NCBI GenBank assembly: GCA_020634245.1
Contig: JACKCC010000006.1
Coordinates: 124,001-188,000 of the forward strand
DNA from: Ardenticatenaceae bacterium
GTDB taxonomy: Bacteria; Chloroflexota; Anaerolineae; Promineifilales; Promineifilaceae
Length of the DNA: 64,000 bases
Direction: 5' to 3'
The position numbers were made by a program, and so were the translations under genes. Below, one piece after another: positions 15,481-24,008 of the stretch (position 1 is its first letter; each line of letters begins with the position of its first letter). The notes under the pieces are model-generated. The model did not search any database. It was not told the DNA's origin and saw only the letters and a program-made list of their open reading frames with translations.

Positions 15481-17898
15481 TTAGTTTTGAGTTGGGTCAT
15501 GTGCCAGGCACTTTTCGCGTTGGGCTTCGGCCATTTGAGTGAGGCGGGCTTCGACACGGCCGTTTACACTCCCCTCTTCATATTTTCCCGTTCCATTTGG
15601 CTGCCCGGCGGGAACACCGGTGAGGATTTCGATACCCTGGTCGATGTGGTCGATAGGGTAGATGTGGAACTGGTTTTGGGAAACGGCCGTAACCACATCT
15701 TCCCGCAGCATCAAATGTTTGACGTTGGCCGATGGAATGAGTACACCTTGTTCGCCGGTCAGTCCGCGCGCCTGGCACAAGTCGAAGAAGCCTTCGATTT
15801 TTTCATTGACGCCGCCGATGGCCTGGACACGGCCGTGTTGATTGACAGAACCGGTAACAGCCAGCGACTGCTTAATGGGCAGGTCGGCCAGTGCCGAGAG
15901 CAGGGCATATAATTCCGCCGAAGAAGCGCTGTCGCCATCCACCCCGCCGTATGATTGTTCAAAAACCAGACTGGCGGAGAGGGATAACGGCCGTTCCCTG
16001 GCAAATCGTGCCCCCAAAAAACCAGATAAAATCATCACCCCTTTAGAATGAATTGGCCCACCTAATTCTACCTGCCGTTCAATGTCAATCACTTCCCCTT
16101 TGCCCAGGCAAATATTAGCCGTAATCCGGTTGGGTCGGCCAAACGTAAAATGTCCCATGCCATACACGGCCAGCCCGTTAATTTGACCAACAACCCCTCC
16201 GTCGGTATCGATCAACACGGTCTGCCGCAAAATGGTTTCTTGCAGCCTATCCCGCACCCGGCTGACGCGGTAGGTCTGCGCTTCCCGCGCTTGCAGTACA
16301 TCGGCGGCCTGGATGCTGCTGCGACCCGCATCTTCAGCCCAAAAGCTTGATTCGCGCAGCAAGTCGGAGATGCTTTGCATATGGGTGGACAGCTTGTCGG
16401 CAGCGCCAGACAGCCGGGCACTGAACTCAATGACTTTGGCCACAGCATACCGGTCAAAGTGGAGTAATTTTTCTTTGCGGGCTAGTGTGGCGATGAGGCG
16501 GGCGTAGATCAGATTGTTGGCATCATCGCGCGGCATCTGGTCTTCAAAATCGGCCGTGACTTTGAATAATTCGCTGAAATCAGGGTCGAATTCGTATAGT
16601 AAATAGTATAGTTGGCGCTCCCCAATCAACACAACCTTGACATCCAAAGGGATTGGTTCCGGTTCTAGAGAAACGGTACTGATGATACTGACCATTTGAC
16701 CTAATGATTCGATACGTACTTGCCGGGCGCGCAGAGCGTGTTTTAACCCTTCCCAGGCATAAGGCTGCATCAAAACTTTGCGGGCTTCCAACATTAAATA
16801 GCCGCCATTAGCGCGATGCATTGCTCCAGGTTTGATTAAGGTGAAGTCGGTCAGCAAAGTTCCCATTTGGGAAATGTGTTCAATGCGGCCAATTAGATTG
16901 TTGTAGGATGGTTGATCTTCGTAAACGACCGGCGCGCCTTGTGAACGGCTGTGATCAATGAATATATTGATCTGATAACGGCCGAATGAGGGTTGAGCTG
17001 GTTTTGTTGAGGTAATCCCCAGCGTGTTTGATGGGGTATCTTCTTCGGCATCAATAAAATCGTCTACGTGCTCAATAACATCCTTCTGGACGGTGGTAAG
17101 ATAAGCCAGGACATTATCCAGGGATTCGTATTTTTGGTGCAGTTCGTGGAAAAGTGGGGCAATGGCGAATTCGGCGATTTCTTCATTAAGCTGCCTGACC
17201 CGCTTTGTATGTTCACGCTGCCAATGCGGAATCATGCGCATGATGGCTTGCAGTTCTTCCTGTAAGATTTTGATGTGATCTTCAACAGCTTGCTGTTTTT
17301 CTGTTGAAAATCGCATGAATTCTTCAGGGTTCATGACTTCGCCATCTTTTAAGGGGGCAAACGCGAAGCCAGTAGGGGTTTGAATGAGGGCAATGTCGTA
17401 ACCGCGAGCCTGTTTTTTGAGTTCATTGAGTGCCTCGTCATGCTGGGCTTTTATCTCAGTTTCAATTGCTTTTTTTTGTGCTTCGTATTCGCTGCTGGCG
17501 AAGGCGCTGGGGATGACGGTGCTTAGTCCCTTGACCAACTGCTGCATGTCGGATTGTAAGGCGACTGCGCTTCCTGCTGGCAATCGTAAAGTCTGGGGTT
17601 TGTGCGGATGTTCAAAGTTATGGACGTAACACCAATCGTCGGGGATGGGTTCGTTGACGGCTTTTTGCTGAAGATATTGGAGAACGGCCGTATGCTTGCC
17701 CACGCCGTTTGGCCCTTGAACGAACAGGTTAAACCCCTCATGCTGGATGCCAATGCCTAACCGGATTGCTTCTAGCGCCCGCGGTTGGCCGATGATTTCT
17801 GTCAAATCATCTAAATCGGCGGTTGTCGTAAATGTGAATTGTTCAGGGTTGCAGTAGTGATAGAGTGCTTTGGCGGGTAAGCGATCAACGATACTCAT
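15481..17898 (-). CDS. Lon-like (S16) ATP-dependent protease, LonB/YcbZ type
   Basis: An 806-residue protease with an N-terminal AAA-like module (Walker A GPNGVGKHT at about 70-78), a long helical insertion (about 150-320) and a C-terminal S16 domain. The catalytic Ser is in GDSASSAELYALLSALA (about 655) and the Lys in GGVNEKIEGF (about 697). It lacks the N-terminal substrate domain of classical Lon and resembles archaeal LonB / E. coli YcbZ-type proteins. The start ATG 17898 has a perfect AGGAGG site eight bases upstream. It is divergent from the response regulator gene, sharing a 136-base promoter region. Confidence 0.92.
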   Translation of the reverse strand: MSIVDRLPAKALYHYCNPEQFTFTTTADLDDLTEIIGQPRALEAIRLGIGIQHEGFNLFVQGPNGVGKHTAVLQYLQQKAVNEPIPDDWCYVHNFEHPHKPQTLRLPAGSAVALQSDMQQLVKGLSTVIPSAFASSEYEAQKKAIETEIKAQHDEALNELKKQARGYDIALIQTPTGFAFAPLKDGEVMNPEEFMRFSTEKQQAVEDHIKILQEELQAIMRMIPHWQREHTKRVRQLNEEIAEFAIAPLFHELHQKYESLDNVLAYLTTVQKDVIEHVDDFIDAEEDTPSNTLGITSTKPAQPSFGRYQINIFIDHSRSQGAPVVYEDQPSYNNLIGRIEHISQMGTLLTDFTLIKPGAMHRANGGYLMLEARKVLMQPYAWEGLKHALRARQVRIESLGQMVSIISTVSLEPEPIPLDVKVVLIGERQLYYLLYEFDPDFSELFKVTADFEDQMPRDDANNLIYARLIATLARKEKLLHFDRYAVAKVIEFSARLSGAADKLSTHMQSISDLLRESSFWAEDAGRSSIQAADVLQAREAQTYRVSRVRDRLQETILRQTVLIDTDGGVVGQINGLAVYGMGHFTFGRPNRITANICLGKGEVIDIERQVELGGPIHSKGVMILSGFLGARFARERPLSLSASLVFEQSYGGVDGDSASSAELYALLSALADLPIKQSLAVTGSVNQHGRVQAIGGVNEKIEGFFDLCQARGLTGEQGVLIPSANVKHLMLREDVVTAVSQNQFHIYPIDHIDQGIEILTGVPAGQPNGTGKYEEGSVNGRVEARLTQMAEAQREKCLAHDPTQN

Positions 17899-18021
17899 TG
17901 TCAGCCTCCTATCAAAGAACACAAAAGCTCCTTCGTTTAGAGTAAAACAAAACAGGCCAAAATGAAAGTGTCTTATGTCATATTTGAGAAACACAAGTTG
18001 GTTGAAACAATCAGAAATCGC

Positions 18022-18027
18022 TATACT
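18022..18027 (+). promoter_or_regulatory. -10 element suggesting a leaderless response-regulator mRNA
   Basis: TATACT lies seven bases before ATG 18035, which would put the transcription start at or next to the start codon. No Shine-Dalgarno sequence is seen. A weak -35 (TTGGTT, 17998-18003) lies 18 bases upstream. Confidence 0.45.
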
Positions 18028-18034
18028 TACAAGT

Positions 18035-18685
18035 ATGACTTTACGTATCCTTCTCGTTGACGATCATGAAGTGGTTCGGCTGGGTTTGAAAAGCTTGCTG
18101 GAACATCATGCTGAATTTGAAATTGTGGCCGAGGCAGCGGCAGAAGCTGAAGCTGTGCAAAAGGCACTTGAGCATCGGCCAGATATTGTTTTAATGGACA
18201 TTCGTCTTTCAGGCGGGAGCGGCATTGAAGCTTGCCAACAAATTGTCGCACAGCAGCCCGATACCAAAGTGATTATGCTGACCTCATATGCAGAGGATGA
18301 GATGCTATTTGCTGCCATCCGTGCTGGGGCGACGGGTTATGTTTTGAAGCAGGTTGGAGGCAACGATCTAATCCGAGCTATTGAAGCGACAGCGCGGGGA
18401 GAAGCTATGCTGGACCCCTCCTTAACCCAACGGGTGTTTTCAGAAATTCGCACGTCTATACAGAAGGAAGAAGCGGCTGCTTTTACGGATTTGACTGCTC
18501 AAGAAATGCAGGTTTTGGCTTTAATTGCTGAAGGCAGCACAAATCGAGAAATTGCCAGTGCATTATTTTTGAGTGAAGGCACTGTACGGAACTACGTGAG
18601 CAGTATTTTATCGAAATTGGGTGTGTCTAATCGGGCTGAAGCGGCCGCTTATGCCATTCAGCACCATTTAAAAGATTATTTGTAA
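18035..18685 (+). CDS. NarL/FixJ-family response regulator, DosR-like
   Basis: A 216-residue regulator. The receiver domain (about 3-120) has acidic pair DDHE, phospho-Asp in IVLMDIRLSG (about D54) and Lys in YVLKQ. The LuxR-type HTH at about 150-210 contains EGTVRNYVSSILSKLGV, whose recognition helix closely matches mycobacterial DosR/DevR (TVKNYVSRLLAKLG). ATG 18035 is chosen over an upstream start because the receiver begins there. The kinase gene follows 42 bases later. By analogy, it may respond to low oxygen or NO and bind GGACTAA-type boxes like those at 27.5, 30.5, 33.9 and 35.3 kb. Confidence 0.92.
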   Translation: MTLRILLVDDHEVVRLGLKSLLEHHAEFEIVAEAAAEAEAVQKALEHRPDIVLMDIRLSGGSGIEACQQIVAQQPDTKVIMLTSYAEDEMLFAAIRAGATGYVLKQVGGNDLIRAIEATARGEAMLDPSLTQRVFSEIRTSIQKEEAAAFTDLTAQEMQVLALIAEGSTNREIASALFLSEGTVRNYVSSILSKLGVSNRAEAAAYAIQHHLKDYL

Positions 18686-18727
18686 TTCTCGTGTCAATCT
18701 GTTTTTGACGTTACACGATTAGTTCAG

Positions 18728-19879
18728 ATGGTTACGGATTACCGCCAGGAGTTTGAAGAACGAAACCGCCAGCTTGAGGCATTGAATCAAGCGGCAATTG
18801 CCATAGCAGGTGAATTGTCGCTGGAAAAGGTGCTGCAAAAGATTGTGGATTCGGCCCGTGATTTGGTCGGTGCCAGGTATGCTGCTTTGGGTGTACCGAA
18901 CAGCGATGGAATTATGGAGACGTTTGTCCATCGTGGTATGACGACTGATGAAGCGGCGGCGATGAGCCATTTTCCCCGTGGATTGGGTTTGTTGGGGGCG
19001 ATTATTCGTGAAAGACGGCCGATTCGTGTTCCCCGCATTGAAGACGACCCCCGCTCTATTGGCTTTCCTGCCAATCACCCCTTGATGATTAGCTTTTTGG
19101 GTGTGCCAATAATGGGGGGTAAGCAGGTATTGGGGAATCTGTATTTAACGGACAAGGTTGATGCGCCGGAGTTTACCGCAGCCGACCAGGAAATTGTAGA
19201 GATGTTTGCAGTGCATGCTGCTGTGGCCATCCAAAATGCCCGTTTATATGAACAGGTCAGCCGATTGGCGGTGGTTGAGGAGCGGGCGCGGATTGGGATG
19301 GATTTACACGATGGGATTATTCAATCTATTTATGCAGTGGGATTGACTCTGGAATCGGTGAAATTGGTGATTCCGGTACAGCCAGACAAGGCCGACAAGC
19401 TGTTGGACCGGGCGATTGAAGGGCTGAACGATACGATTCGGGATATCCGTAACTTTATTTTGGATTTACGTCCGCAGCGGTTTCGTGGTGATGTTGATGT
19501 GGGGATTAGCCGGTTGGTGCGGGAATTTCAAGCGAATGCAATGGTTTCGGTTCAGCTTGATGTGGAGCAGGAGGCGGTTGCTTCACTGCCTACACCGGTG
19601 GCCAGGGCTATCTTTTTAACGACGCAGGAGGCGCTGGCCAATATTGCCCGGCATGCGCGGGCGACGCAGGTTACGGTGAAGGCGCGTCGAAGAGGTGGGA
19701 TGGTTGAGCTGATGGTTGTGGATAACGGCCGTGGATTTGATATTGATACCCAGAATCAAACAATTGGGCATGGGTTGTCCAATATGCGGGCGCGAACGGA
19801 AGAGTTGCAGGGTACGTGTGTGATTTACTCGGTTCCAGGCGAGGGCACTCGTATAGAATTGTCGTTACCTTGTAGTTAA
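18728..19879 (+). CDS. GAF-domain histidine kinase, DosS/NarX-like
   Basis: A 383-residue cytoplasmic kinase. A short coiled coil (1-30) precedes a GAF domain (about 30-180), a HisKA_3 dimerisation helix with phospho-His in RIGMDLHDGIIQSIY (about H198) and an HATPase domain with N-box EALANIARHA and G-boxes DNGRGFD and GHGLSNM. No membrane segment is visible, so it senses an internal signal. The GAF-HisKA_3 layout and adjacency to a DosR-like regulator fit the DevS/DosS type, whose GAF binds heme to sense O2/NO/CO; heme binding here is inference. Confidence 0.9.
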   Translation: MVTDYRQEFEERNRQLEALNQAAIAIAGELSLEKVLQKIVDSARDLVGARYAALGVPNSDGIMETFVHRGMTTDEAAAMSHFPRGLGLLGAIIRERRPIRVPRIEDDPRSIGFPANHPLMISFLGVPIMGGKQVLGNLYLTDKVDAPEFTAADQEIVEMFAVHAAVAIQNARLYEQVSRLAVVEERARIGMDLHDGIIQSIYAVGLTLESVKLVIPVQPDKADKLLDRAIEGLNDTIRDIRNFILDLRPQRFRGDVDVGISRLVREFQANAMVSVQLDVEQEAVASLPTPVARAIFLTTQEALANIARHARATQVTVKARRRGGMVELMVVDNGRGFDIDTQNQTIGHGLSNMRARTEELQGTCVIYSVPGEGTRIELSLPCS

Positions 19880-19908
19880 GGGACAGCAATCAAATAACTT
19901 GAGCATTT

Positions 19909-19942
19909 ATTTTCCCGGAAACTCCAAGGTTTCCGGGAAAAT
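19909..19942. terminator. Bidirectional terminator between convergent genes
   Basis: A perfect 14-bp stem, ATTTTCCCGGAAAC/GTTTCCGGGAAAAT, encloses a 6-base loop and carries A/T runs at both ends. It lies between the kinase gene (+) and the CBS gene (-). A related stem occurs at 25447-25503. Confidence 0.8.
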
Positions 19943-19950
19943 GGTTCGAT

Positions 19951-20379
19951 TCAGATAGCGCCTTCTTCATCCTCTATATTCGCCGAAAAGTAGTCCAAAA
20001 AATCAGTTGTTGAGATGATGCCAACCAGGGTGGTGCCGTCGACGACGGGCAATGCGCCGAATTTGTACATGCTTAACATTTCGGCGGCCCGGTAAGCAGG
20101 TGTGTCGGGGCTGACGGTAACCGGGTTAGGGGTCATACAGCTTTCTACGGTGACGTTGGCCAGTAGTTCTTCGTCCTGAGAGCGGTTGTGCAGGACGACG
20201 GGAGAGTTCATGACCAGGCGGATGTCGCGGTCGGTGATGATGCCGACGAGCCGGCCTTTTTCCAGAACGGGGATTTGCCGGTAACCGCCGGTTTTCATGA
20301 TGCCGATTACGGTGCGTAGGGGGGTTTGGGGCGTTACAGTATCGGGAACGGCCGTCATCAGGTCATTTACGGTTAGCAT
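19951..20379 (-). CDS. CBS-domain-pair protein, Hrp1-like
   Basis: A 142-residue soluble protein consisting of two CBS domains (about 4-60 and 78-135), a fold that binds adenine nucleotides. Motifs GIITDRDIRLV and GIISTTDFLDYF close each repeat. Stand-alone CBS pairs of this size include Hrp1 of the mycobacterial DosR regulon, and this gene lies next to a DosR/DosS-like pair. Upstream at 20442-20455 is a GTGGCGAATGTCAT box shared with the ferredoxin operon. Specific ligand and partner are unknown. Confidence 0.88.
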   Translation of the reverse strand: MLTVNDLMTAVPDTVTPQTPLRTVIGIMKTGGYRQIPVLEKGRLVGIITDRDIRLVMNSPVVLHNRSQDEELLANVTVESCMTPNPVTVSPDTPAYRAAEMLSMYKFGALPVVDGTTLVGIISTTDFLDYFSANIEDEEGAI

Positions 20380-20441
20380 AGTTTCATCTCCATTTCTTGG
20401 TTCACATTATACAGTGTACTTTATTTGCCTGTGAAAGCATG

Positions 20442-20491
20442 GTGGCGAATGTCATGCTTGATGGATGACTTTCTTCTACTATCTGGATGAC
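20442..20491 (-). promoter_or_regulatory. Putative operator region of the CBS gene
   Basis: GTGGCGAATGTCAT (20442-20455) matches GTGACGAATGTCAT at 40016-40029 in 13 of 14 bases. Next to it are two TGGATGAC direct repeats (20462-20469 and 20484-20491), 22 bases apart, about two helical turns. Confidence 0.45.
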
Positions 20492-20562
20492 ATTTGACAC
20501 TCGGATTCAGGTCGGGAGGCTTTTAAAATCTTGTGTATTCCTATCATAAAGTGTAATTTATT

Positions 20563-20970
20563 GTGATCAATTCGGCGATGAGTGAAATCCGGCTTCTCAT
20601 TATTGAAGAACATGTAGCTGTACGAGATGCTTTGAAAGTGCGGTTAGAGTCCTCTGCCAATCTTGAGGTGGTTGCTGCACATAATAGTACGGCGGCCTGG
20701 AGAGCCTGCTGGCAGGAACGGGACAACAAGGCGGATGTGGTTTTGTTGGGGTTGAAAAGTGGTCAGCAACGGCCGTTAACCACCATTATTCGCGATGTCA
20801 AAGAATTTAACAGGTCCGGCATGGCTGTCGTCGTGCTGGCTTCCCTGGCCGATGACATCGAAAAAGAAATGGTTTTACAAGCTGGTGCGCGGCGTTATTT
20901 ACTTAAAGATATCAATTCCAATCAATTAATCGCGGAAATAGAAGCGTTAGCGCCCTCCCATATTCATTGA
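20563..20970 (+). CDS. Stand-alone receiver-like protein lacking the phospho-Asp
   Basis: A 135-residue single receiver domain. The acidic pair (IIEEH, about 14-16) and the conserved Lys (YLLKD) are present. At the phosphorylation site the usual Asp is Gly63 (DVVLLGLKSG), so classical phosphotransfer is unlikely. The start is GTG 20563 or ATG 20578. It may act as a phosphorylation-independent pseudo-receiver, for instance as a partner of the nearby two-component proteins. There is no output domain. Confidence 0.8.
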   Translation: MINSAMSEIRLLIIEEHVAVRDALKVRLESSANLEVVAAHNSTAAWRACWQERDNKADVVLLGLKSGQQRPLTTIIRDVKEFNRSGMAVVVLASLADDIEKEMVLQAGARRYLLKDINSNQLIAEIEALAPSHIH

Positions 20971-21117
20971 TTCCTTCTTATTAGATGAAACAAAACAAAG
21001 TATTTGGCCTTCATCGTTGCGAAGAGATGATTTAATCTCTAAACTTGTGTGCATGATGTCATACAGCTAAACAATTTGTGTACATCAAATTTTATATCTG
21101 GAGAAGAATTTTTAATC

Positions 21118-21810
21118 ATGGCCAAAAAAGTAAGCAAAAAACGAAATGTTCAGTCACAGCAAAAACAAACAAATTGGCTCTTGATTGGAGGGATTGTCGG
21201 TATTGGCGTCATTGGCTTGTTCGCTTTGCTTTTCCTCTCATTACAAGACCCTGCCGCGCCTGAACTTTTGTCTCTCGAACAATATTGCCAGGACAACCCT
21301 GATAACTGTGTAACCGAAGGTTCTGCGGATGCCCCGGTTACAATTGTCGAGATTTCTGATTATGGCTGTATCCACTGTCGTGATTTTTACACGCAAACCG
21401 AACCGTCATTAAAAGAGCAATATGTGGATTCAGGTAAAGTTCGTTATATCGTCGTTCCCTTTGCTTTAAGTACGGCAACATACGCCGCAGCTAATGGTGG
21501 CTTATGTGCTGCTGAACAAGACCGCTATTTTGAGTATGGCCATGCCATGTTTGCCCAGTACGATGATGCCGACGCCCGGCAGCGGGATGGTATTGAGCGG
21601 GCAGGTCAGGCGGCCGGCCTTGATATGGCCCAATTTACCGAATGTTTGAATCAAAGCCGGTATAACAATGTTTTGCAGCAAAATATACAAGCGGTGGGAG
21701 ATGCCGGGGTTTCTTCCACACCCAATTTCTTTGTTAATGGCCAGCACATTGAAGGGGCACAACCATTTGCTGCTTTCCAGCAGCAGATCGATGCTTTGCT
21801 AAATTCCTGA
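21118..21810 (+). CDS. DsbA-family thiol oxidoreductase, membrane-anchored
   Basis: A 230-residue protein with a basic N-terminus, one membrane helix (about 23-43) and an extracytoplasmic thioredoxin-like DsbA domain. The active site is CIHC in SDYGCIHCRDF (about 85), and the cis-Pro loop is visible in VSSTPNFFVNG (about 200). It resembles the DsbA/BdbD type that donates disulfides to exported proteins. ATG 21118 follows GGAGAAG and is preferred to upstream starts. The VKOR gene begins seven bases downstream, giving a complete disulfide-forming pair. Confidence 0.92.
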   Translation: MAKKVSKKRNVQSQQKQTNWLLIGGIVGIGVIGLFALLFLSLQDPAAPELLSLEQYCQDNPDNCVTEGSADAPVTIVEISDYGCIHCRDFYTQTEPSLKEQYVDSGKVRYIVVPFALSTATYAAANGGLCAAEQDRYFEYGHAMFAQYDDADARQRDGIERAGQAAGLDMAQFTECLNQSRYNNVLQQNIQAVGDAGVSSTPNFFVNGQHIEGAQPFAAFQQQIDALLNS

Positions 21811-21817
21811 GGATAAT

Positions 21818-22267
21818 ATGCGTACTGAACATTGGCAAGCACGTTTAATTCAGCTTTTGGCTGTGCCGGGAATTGTAACGGCATATTATTTGTGGCTTTA
21901 TCATCAAGGTAAGGTGTTTTCGGCTTGTGAAATTAACGCCGTTTTTGACTGCGGTCAGGTAAGCGGTCCAGGTTCGCCATATTCGGCCATCGGTCCGATT
22001 CCGGTAGCATTGATTGGTCTGGTTGGTTATGCCGTTATCTTTTTGCTGATCTGGCTGCAAGATTGGCTGCCGTTTGTAGAAGAAAATTTGCCGGAACTGC
22101 TCATTGGTATGGTGGGGCTGGCGTTTTTGTTTACGCTTTATTTAACCGGTTTAGAGTTTTTCGCCATCGGTTTGTTTTGCCAATATTGTGTTATTTCGGC
22201 CGTTATTGTGCTAACTATGTTTATGTTGGCGGTTGGATATTTGCGTACAACCCGCGCTCAGGCTTGA
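21818..22267 (+). CDS. Vitamin K epoxide reductase (VKOR) family membrane protein
   Basis: A 149-residue protein with four helices. The loop cysteine pair (ACEINAVFDCGQV, about 37-46) and the active-site CxxC in FCQYCVIS (about 127-130), plus the invariant Ser/Pro region SPYSAIGPIP, fit bacterial VKOR. It reoxidises DsbA by passing electrons to quinone, replacing DsbB. It is encoded directly after the DsbA-like gene and ends at a strong terminator. Confidence 0.93.
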   Translation: MRTEHWQARLIQLLAVPGIVTAYYLWLYHQGKVFSACEINAVFDCGQVSGPGSPYSAIGPIPVALIGLVGYAVIFLLIWLQDWLPFVEENLPELLIGMVGLAFLFTLYLTGLEFFAIGLFCQYCVISAVIVLTMFMLAVGYLRTTRAQA

Positions 22268-22274
22268 CGAAAGG

Positions 22275-22309
22275 AAAGGCTGGACAATATCACTGTCTGG
22301 CCTTTTTTT
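22275..22309 (+). terminator. Intrinsic terminator after the dsbA-vkor operon
   Basis: A 12-bp stem, AAAGGCTGGACA / TGTCTGGCCTTT with two G-T wobbles and a 7-base loop, is followed by a run of seven T. Confidence 0.88.
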
Positions 22310-22325
22310 GTATAAGGGGGTAATG

Positions 22326-22787
22326 ATGCGGCTAGAGTTGGTTCGTGACTGGATGACTCGTGATGTAATTTTTGTTGAGCCGGATACGCTTTTATCGGTG
22401 GCTGATGATTTGTTGGCGGCTCACAGGATTCGTCGTTTGCCGGTGGTGGAAAACGGCCGTTTAGTAGGCATTGTGACGTATGGTGATATTCGGGAGGCAC
22501 GGCCGTCACCTTCCAGCCGCGTCAATCTGTGGGAAATGCAATACCTCATGTCGCAGTTAGTTGTGGCCGAAATCATGACAGCCGACCCACTTACGGTGCT
22601 TCAGGATGCTACGGTGGGGGAAGCGGCCCAATTGATGCTTAAACAGCGAATTGGCGGTTTGCCGGTTGTCGATACGGAAGGTGTTTTGGTCGGCATCATT
22701 ACTGAATCGGATATATTTCGTTTGGTTGTGCGCGATTGGCTGCGATCTGAGGAAGACTCGGCCGAGCCATTTGCTCGTTACAGCTAA
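22326..22787 (+). CDS. CBS-domain-pair protein
   Basis: A 153-residue protein with two CBS domains: about 8-62 (RDWMTRDVIFVEPDT, then GIVTYGDIREA) and about 82-138 (EIMTADPLTVLQDA, then GIITESDIFRLV). It follows an AAGGGGG ribosome-binding site; ATG 22323 and 22326 are tandem. It is the second CBS pair in 3 kb and lies upstream of the alanine dehydrogenase-like gene. It probably senses adenine nucleotides, with an unknown target. Confidence 0.88.
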   Translation: MRLELVRDWMTRDVIFVEPDTLLSVADDLLAAHRIRRLPVVENGRLVGIVTYGDIREARPSPSSRVNLWEMQYLMSQLVVAEIMTADPLTVLQDATVGEAAQLMLKQRIGGLPVVDTEGVLVGIITESDIFRLVVRDWLRSEEDSAEPFARYS

Positions 22788-22844
22788 TTGGCGGGCTGGC
22801 ATTTGCCGCCTTGTGGATTCACTGAAAGTTAAAAAAGAGGTGAT

Positions 22845-24008
22845 ATGATGGAATTTGGGGTGCCCAGAGAAGTTCGTGACCTGGAGATGCGGGTCGGATT
22901 AGCTCCTTCCGGTGTATTGTCGTTAACCAAAGCGGGACATCGGGTGTATTTGGAAAGTAAAGCTGGCAGCGGCGCTGGTTTTAGCGATGAAGATTACCGG
23001 GCTGCTGGCGGCAAGATTGTGTACACGGCGGCTGAGGTTTACGGCCGTGCCGATGTTGTCGCCAAATTATCCCGCCCGACCGAGACCGAACATCAACTCT
23101 TCCGGCCAGGTCAGACAATCTTTTCGTTTTTGCATTTGCCGGTGGCTTCCTCTGACTTGTTTATGGCGTTGGCAGAACGGGAGATAACGGCCGTTGCCTA
23201 TGAAATGATTGAAGATGATAACGGCGACATGCCAGTCTTAGTCTCTGCCAGCCAGGTGGCCGGCCGTTTAGCGCCGACCATTGCCGGGCAGCTGCTGCGC
23301 AGCGACCGGGGCATTCCCGGTCAAAAACAGGGGCGTGGCATTTTGTTGGGCGGCATTCCTGGCGTACCACCGGCGGCAGTGGTCATCATTGGCGGCGGCA
23401 CGTTAGGTGTCAGTGCGGCCGGTGCTTTCATGGGGATGGGCGCCGAAGTAACTGTCCTGGATCGCAATCTGAAAAAATTGCAATACGTTGATGAGCGGTT
23501 TAACGGCCGTGTCACCACCATGTTCGCCAACAGCTACAACTTGCAGCGTGCCGTCAAATTTGCCGACGTCTTGGTAGGTGCGGTGCTCATCCCCGGCCAG
23601 CGGGCGCCCATTTTGGTCACCCGTGATATGGTCAAATCCATGCGCGCCGGTTCCGTCATCATTGACTTTTCCATTGACGAAGGCGGCTGCGTAGAAACCA
23701 GCCGTCCCACCACACTACGTGACCCTGCTTATATGCTGGAAGGCGTTGTTCATTATTGTGTTCCCAATATGACCTCTGTTGTCGCCCGCACGGCCTCATA
23801 TGCCATAACCAATGCCGCCCTTCCATATTTGCGATCGGTTGGTGAATTTGGCGTTATTGGCGCTATTCAGCGTGAACCGGCATTGGCCCGCGGCATAAAT
23901 CTGTACCAGGGTAACTTGACCAACCCTGATGTTGCTGCTGCACTGGGGCGGAAGGTAACGGCCAATCTGCCAATTGTAGAAAGCAAAAATAACGGGGGCG
24001 CATCATGA
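22845..24008 (+). CDS. ald: Alanine dehydrogenase / PNT-family oxidoreductase
   Basis: A 387-residue protein of the AlaDH/PNT family. Residues 1-135 form the substrate domain with GVPREVRDLEMRVGLAP and the GSGAGFSDEDY segment. The NAD-binding loop VIIGGGTLGVSAAGAFMGMGAEVTVLDRN is at about 175-205, and VVHYCVPNMTSVVARTASYAI near 300 is typical of alanine dehydrogenase. The expected reaction is reversible deamination of alanine to pyruvate. An inserted GIPGQKQGRGILLGGIPGV segment before the Rossmann motif is typical of the family. The stop overlaps the next gene by four bases. Confidence 0.85.
   Translation: MMEFGVPREVRDLEMRVGLAPSGVLSLTKAGHRVYLESKAGSGAGFSDEDYRAAGGKIVYTAAEVYGRADVVAKLSRPTETEHQLFRPGQTIFSFLHLPVASSDLFMALAEREITAVAYEMIEDDNGDMPVLVSASQVAGRLAPTIAGQLLRSDRGIPGQKQGRGILLGGIPGVPPAAVVIIGGGTLGVSAAGAFMGMGAEVTVLDRNLKKLQYVDERFNGRVTTMFANSYNLQRAVKFADVLVGAVLIPGQRAPILVTRDMVKSMRAGSVIIDFSIDEGGCVETSRPTTLRDPAYMLEGVVHYCVPNMTSVVARTASYAITNAALPYLRSVGEFGVIGAIQREPALARGINLYQGNLTNPDVAAALGRKVTANLPIVESKNNGGAS

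Noticed and set aside
20544..20970. Normal phosphorylated response regulator
   Set aside because: The phospho-Asp position is Gly63 and no output domain follows.
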